Assembly: GCF_014650115.1 (NCBI RefSeq) | Contig: NZ_BMUI01000001.1 | Coordinates: 496,001 to 560,000 of the forward strand | From: Streptomyces olivaceoviridis | GTDB lineage: Bacteria > Actinomycetota > Actinomycetes > Streptomycetales > Streptomycetaceae | Direction of reading: 5' to 3' | DNA length: 64,000 nt | Shown: positions 60,182-64,000 of the stretch, one piece after another | Layout of the letters: every line of letters starts with the position of its first letter | How positions within the stretch are numbered: position 1 is the first letter of the stretch | Made by a program: the position numbers and the translations under genes | The notes under the pieces: generated by a model | Databases searched by the model: none | What the model was told of the DNA's origin: nothing | Seen by the model: the letters and a program-made list of their open reading frames with translations, nothing else

Positions 60182-60586
60182 GTGATCAAGAAGATTGTTG
60201 CCACTGCGGCCGTCGCCGCTTCCGCCATGGGCGCCTCCGCCGCCGCGGCACCGCAGGCGCTGGCGCTCGGGAACGACAGCGGCCCGACCGCCGCCAATGG
60301 CAACGGTGCTTGGCAGAGCTACGGCAACTCGGCCACGTACGGGAACATGAGCCCGCAGATCGCCCTGATCCAGGGCTCTTTCAACAAGCCGTGCATCGCC
60401 CTGAACGACATTCCGGTCGGCGTCGGCGCCCTCATCGGTGTCAACGTTCAGGACATCCCGATCCTCTCGGACCACATGCAGCAGCAGTGCACCGAGAACT
60501 CCTCGAACGTCAAGCGCGACGGCGCGCTGGCGCACCTGCTGGAGGACGTGTCGATCCTGTCCGAGAACTCCGAAGCCGGTCACTGA
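60182..60586 (+). CDS. rdlB: Rodlin (RdlB-like)
   Basis: 134 residues from GTG 60182 with AAAGGAC upstream. The rodlin pattern matches the neighbour closely ([53 protein letters not shown]). Divergent partner of the minus-strand rodlin; the two share the intervening promoter region. Confidence 0.93.
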   Translation: MIKKIVATAAVAASAMGASAAAAPQALALGNDSGPTAANGNGAWQSYGNSATYGNMSPQIALIQGSFNKPCIALNDIPVGVGALIGVNVQDIPILSDHMQQQCTENSSNVKRDGALAHLLEDVSILSENSEAGH

Positions 60587-60600
60587 TCCCGGTCCCTGGA

Positions 60601-60628
60601 GCGGGTCGCCGAGCCCTCGGCGGCCCGC
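60601..60628 (+). terminator. Hairpin terminator after rdlB-like gene
   Basis: GCGGGTCGCCGA (60601-60612) pairs with TCGGCGGCCCGC (60617-60628) apart from one base, just after the rodlin stop. Confidence 0.75.
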
Positions 60629-60659
60629 TTCGGCGTGTCCGTGGCACCCGGCGGGCGTG

Positions 60660-62582
60660 TCAGCGCCGGTACAGCGCCTCGATCTGCTCCGCGTACGCGG
60701 CCGTCACCGCGTGCCGCTTCACCTTCAGCGACGGGGTCAGCAGCCCGTTCTCCTCGGTGAACTCGCCCTCGACCAGCGCGAACGCCCGGATCGACTCGGC
60801 GCGGGAGACCGCCTCGTTGGCGTGGTCGACCGCCTTCTGCACCTCGGCGCGCAGCCGCTCGTCGCGCACCAGCGTGGACAGCGGGGTGTCCGGTGGCAGC
60901 TTCCGTACGGACAGCCAGTGGGCGACCGCCTCCGGGTCGAGGGTGATCAGCGCGGCGACGAAGGGCCGGTTGTCGCCGACGACCAGGCACTGGCCGACCG
61001 GTGAGCGGCTGCGCAGCCGGTCCTCCAGGACGGCCGGGGAGACGTTCTTGCCGCCGGAGGTGATGAGGATGTCCTTCTTGCGGCCGGTGATGCTGAGGTA
61101 GCCGTCGTCGTCCAGCACGCCGAGGTCACCGGTCGCGAACCAGCCGTCGTGCAGTGCGGCGTCCGTGGCGGCCGGGTTGTTCCAGTACGACGCGAAGACC
61201 ACCCCGCCCTTGATCAGCACCTCCCCGTCGTCGGCGAGGCGGACGCGGACGCCCGGCACCGGCCGGCCGACCGTGCCGGGGCGGGGGCTGAGCGGGGGCA
61301 CGATCGTGGCGGCGGCGCTGGTCTCGGTCAGGCCGTAGCCCTCGTAGACGACGATGCCGGCCGCGAGGAAGAACAGGTTGAGGTCGCGGTCCAGCGGGGA
61401 GCCGCCGCTGATGGCGTACCGCGTCCGGCCGCCCAGTTCCTTGCGGATGCGGCGGTAGACCAGCAGGTCGTACAGCGCCCAGGCGGCGTACAGGCCCGGC
61501 CTCGGGCCCTTGCCGGTGCCGAGGAACTTCCGCAGGTGGGCCTCGCCGAAGCGGACGGCGACGCGTTCGGCACGGTCGAAGGAGGCGGCCCGGCCGAGTT
61601 TCTCCGCGGTGGCCCGCCCGGTGTCGTGGATCTTCTCGAAGAGGTACGGCACCCCGACCAGGAAGGTGGGCCGGAACTCCTTGAGCGCGGGCCGCAGTTC
61701 GTCGGGCTTCACGCTCGGGAAGTGGCCGGTCTCGATGCGGGCCAGCAGACAGGCGAGCTGGAGGGTGCGGCCGAGGATGTGGGCGAGCGGCAGGAAGAGC
61801 AGGGTGGAGGCGGCCTGACCGGTGACCGCCCGGAAGACCGGGTGCAGCAGCCCGACGGTGCCCGCGGCCTCGGCGTGCAGGTTGGCGTGGGTGAGGACGC
61901 AGCCCTTGGGGCGTCCGGTGGTGCCGGAGGTGTAGCAGAGGGTGGCGATGGTGTCGGGGCCGAGTGCCCCGCGCCGCTTGGCGAGTTCGTCGTCGGGGAG
62001 GTCCCGGCCGAGGACGGTGAGGTCGGCGAGGGCGTCGGCGTCGAGTCGCCACAGGCGCGGGAGGTGCGCGTGGCCGGCCGTGCCGGTGGTGACGGTGGCG
62101 GCGTTCGCGGCGGTCTCGGTGACGGCGAACCTGGCACCGGAGTCGCGGACGATCCACTCGACCTGCTCGGCGGAGGAGGTCGGGTAGACCGGCACGGACT
62201 GGCCGCCGGCCGCCCAGATCGCGAAGTCCAGGACGGTCCACTCGTAGCGGGTGCGGGACATCACCGCGACCCGGCCGCCGGGTTCGAGCCCGGCGGCGAC
62301 GAGCCCCTTGGCGACGGCGGCGACCTCGGCGGCGAAGGCGGACGCCGTCACCGGGTGCCAGGCACCGTCGCGGTCGCGGCGGCGCAGCAGCACCGCGTCG
62401 GGGGTCTCGGCCGCGTGCGTGAACGGCAGGTCGGCCAGGGAACCGGTGGTGAGCGGGGGTGCCAGGGGCGCGGCGCGCACCTCGCGGACCACGCCCAGGG
62501 GGTCGCGGACGATCTCCACCGCGGCGCGGTCCACGAGGTCGGTGCGCTGCCGTGCCCGTTTCAGATCCCTGCGTACGCCCAT
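60660..62582 (-). CDS. AMP-binding long-chain acyl-CoA synthetase
   Basis: 640 residues from ATG 62582 with CGGGAG upstream. Adenylation motifs: LCYTSGTTGRPKGCVLTHAN (A3 core), YGLTETSAAATI (A5), GWFATGDLGVLDDDGYLSIT (A7/A8 region), GRKKDILITSGGKNVSP and the C-terminal catalytic Lys segment (SLKVKRHAVTAAYAEQIEAL). It activates a long-chain fatty acid to acyl-CoA. Not obviously linked to the neighbours. Confidence 0.92.
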   Translation of the reverse strand: MGVRRDLKRARQRTDLVDRAAVEIVRDPLGVVREVRAAPLAPPLTTGSLADLPFTHAAETPDAVLLRRRDRDGAWHPVTASAFAAEVAAVAKGLVAAGLEPGGRVAVMSRTRYEWTVLDFAIWAAGGQSVPVYPTSSAEQVEWIVRDSGARFAVTETAANAATVTTGTAGHAHLPRLWRLDADALADLTVLGRDLPDDELAKRRGALGPDTIATLCYTSGTTGRPKGCVLTHANLHAEAAGTVGLLHPVFRAVTGQAASTLLFLPLAHILGRTLQLACLLARIETGHFPSVKPDELRPALKEFRPTFLVGVPYLFEKIHDTGRATAEKLGRAASFDRAERVAVRFGEAHLRKFLGTGKGPRPGLYAAWALYDLLVYRRIRKELGGRTRYAISGGSPLDRDLNLFFLAAGIVVYEGYGLTETSAAATIVPPLSPRPGTVGRPVPGVRVRLADDGEVLIKGGVVFASYWNNPAATDAALHDGWFATGDLGVLDDDGYLSITGRKKDILITSGGKNVSPAVLEDRLRSRSPVGQCLVVGDNRPFVAALITLDPEAVAHWLSVRKLPPDTPLSTLVRDERLRAEVQKAVDHANEAVSRAESIRAFALVEGEFTEENGLLTPSLKVKRHAVTAAYAEQIEALYRR

Positions 62583-62687
62583 GACGGCTCCCGGTGGCGG
62601 TGCGTGGCCTGCCCAAGGTTCCTACCGATGGGTCAACTTACTCACAAGTAAGGAAAGGTCAATGGGGCCCGCGGGGGTCGCTCCACG

Positions 62688-64000
62688 TCACTCCACGGGG
62701 TCCGTGCCGCTCGCCTGGCGGATGGCGTCGGCGAGGCCGCGTACGTCGGCGTCCTCGGTGGTGCGGGCCAGCCCGGCGGCCCTGCGGGCGAGGCCGGTCA
62801 GGCCGGGGGCGCCGGGGAGGGCCGGGCGGTCCGCGGAGCCGGTGCGCAGGGCGTCGGCGAAGTACGCGGCGACCGCGGTGACCTGGAAGCGGGGGCTCGC
62901 CCGCCAGACCGAGCCGGCCAGGGCCCCGGTCTCCAGGGCGCCCGACGCCTCGTGCGGGTCGCGGGTCCCCGGGTCGAGCCAGCGGACGGTGGCGGTGGCG
63001 AGGTGACCACGGGCGCCGTGCCGGATGTGGACGGCGTACAGGGCGGTGACGGTGTGCCCGGGGCCGACCTCGCCGCCGTCGACCCGGTCGTTGCGGAAGT
63101 CCCGGTCGGCGACCTCGCGGTCGTCGTAGCCGATGAGGCGGAAGTCGGTGACGGTGTGCGGGTCGAAGGCGACCTGGGCCTTGGCGTCCCGGGCGGTCAG
63201 CTCGATGTTCCGCGGGAGCTGCCCGGCGAAGACCTTGTCGGCCTCCCCGGGATCGGAGACGTACACGGTGTGGCCGTCGCCCCGGTCGGCGAGGCGCTCC
63301 ATGAGGGAGTCGCCGTAGGTGCTGCCGACACCGACGCCGAAGAGGGTGATGCCGTGTTCGCGGCGGGCGTCGTCGATCCGGCGGAGGATCGCGTCCGCGC
63401 TGGTCTCGCCCGTGTTGGCGAGGGCGTCGGAGACGAGGACGACCCGGTTGGTGGCCCCCTTGCGGGCGCCCTCCACGGCGGTGGCGTAGCCCTCCTCGAC
63501 CCCCGCGCCGAGGTTGGTGGAGTTCTGCGGCTCCAGGGTGTCGATGGCGTCGCGTACGGTGCCGCGGTGGCCGCCGAGCCGGGTCATCGGCAGCACGGTC
63601 TCGGCGTCCCCGCTGAAGGTGACGAGGGCGACGGAGTCGTCGTCGCGCAGCCGATCCGTCAGGGTGGTCAGGGCGTGCTGGGCGAGGTCCAGGCGTCCGG
63701 GTTCGCCCATGGAGCCGGATGTGTCGATGACGAAGGTGAGCGCGGCGGGCGGGCGGTGCGCGTCCGGCGCGGCGGGCCGGGTGGCGAGGCCGACCCGGAC
63801 CAGGGACCAGTCCGGCTCGCCGGTGCGGGCGCCGTCGACGGTGACCGTGAAGCCGTTGCCGTCGGGCCGCCGGTAGTCCTGGCGGAAGCTGTTGACGAAC
63901 TCCTCCGGGCGGACGGTCCCGGGATCGGGCCTGCGGCCGTCGGCGAGGGTGCGGCGGGCGTAGGTGTAGGAGGCGGTGTCGACGTCCAGCGCGAAGGTGG
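62688..64000 (-). CDS. VWA-domain protein (N-terminus beyond right edge)
   Basis: The frame is open from the right edge to the stop at 62688. It contains the vWF-type N-terminal motif (FALDVDTASYTYARRTLADG) and the MIDAS site DTSGSMGE, followed by a Thr/Asp metal set (ALVTFSGDAETVLPMTRLGG) and a C-terminal helical part. Such proteins occur as secreted lipoproteins or cytoplasmic adaptors; the missing start prevents deciding. Confidence 0.87.
   Translation of the reverse strand, partial: TFALDVDTASYTYARRTLADGRRPDPGTVRPEEFVNSFRQDYRRPDGNGFTVTVDGARTGEPDWSLVRVGLATRPAAPDAHRPPAALTFVIDTSGSMGEPGRLDLAQHALTTLTDRLRDDDSVALVTFSGDAETVLPMTRLGGHRGTVRDAIDTLEPQNSTNLGAGVEEGYATAVEGARKGATNRVVLVSDALANTGETSADAILRRIDDARREHGITLFGVGVGSTYGDSLMERLADRGDGHTVYVSDPGEADKVFAGQLPRNIELTARDAKAQVAFDPHTVTDFRLIGYDDREVADRDFRNDRVDGGEVGPGHTVTALYAVHIRHGARGHLATATVRWLDPGTRDPHEASGALETGALAGSVWRASPRFQVTAVAAYFADALRTGSADRPALPGAPGLTGLARRAAGLARTTEDADVRGLADAIRQASGTDPVE

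Overview
The window is high-GC actinobacterial DNA and almost certainly a Streptomyces chromosome. The evidence is the codon bias, the chaplin, rodlin and melC genes, the paired dynamin-like GTPases, an SsbB-type protein and a pSAM2-like integrative element. From memory of S. coelicolor, the order chaplin - melC2 - melC1 - chaplin - polysaccharide genes - chaplin - chaplin - rodlin - rodlin matches the chpG to rdlB region of that chromosome. The same conserved neighbourhood includes ssbB and the GTPases on the left.

Left core (1-15,262). A minus-strand run holds a partial gene, a hotdog thioesterase and ettA. Next come a small conserved protein, a secreted beta-propeller, and two secreted cellulose-related proteins: an AA10 lytic polysaccharide monooxygenase and a CBM2 protein. 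Each of the last two has a CebR-type 14-bp operator upstream. A sortase-anchored thioester (TQXA) adhesin, ssbB and the dynA-dynB operon follow on the minus strand.

Integrated element (15,290-36,309; 21,020 bp). It sits in the 3' half of a tRNA-Arg(UCU) gene and is bounded by a perfect 47-bp direct repeat. It has the layout of an actinomycete integrative and conjugative element (AICE): int, xis and a rolling-circle rep coupled by start/stop overlaps, small spread genes, an FtsK-like transfer ATPase, an SCO3933-type protein, and a GntR repressor divergent from a Nudix (Pif-like) gene with palindromic operators between them. Its right half is mosaic cargo: an AT-richer pair (a HEPN-motif protein and a DUF6119/TIGR04141 protein, both candidate anti-phage genes), a 12-residue-repeat membrane protein, a YaaC-like protein, a six-gene translationally coupled operon with its own GntR regulator, and a third divergent GntR gene with tandem operators. 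Beyond the right att site lies a decayed integrase remnant of an older element. About 1.1 kb further on is a degenerate third att-like sequence, so this tRNA has probably been used more than once.

Right core (37,700-64,000). A secreted Cys protein, a small membrane protein, a D-2-hydroxyacid dehydrogenase and a DUF2087 regulator lead into the cell-surface development region. That region holds a short chaplin, melC2/melC1 tyrosinase genes, secreted small proteins, a second short chaplin and a tightly overlapping extracellular polysaccharide operon. The operon encodes a GT4, a sugar-phosphate transferase, a ligase/polymerase, a flippase, a NodB deacetylase, a second GT4, a Wzz-like protein and a FemAB/GNAT-like protein, and a GH26 hydrolase gene converges on it. 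A sortase-type chaplin, another short chaplin and a divergent rodlin pair follow. An acyl-CoA synthetase and a VWA-domain protein running off the right edge close the window.

Gene calls are from reading translations by eye. Family names are recognition from memory, not database hits.
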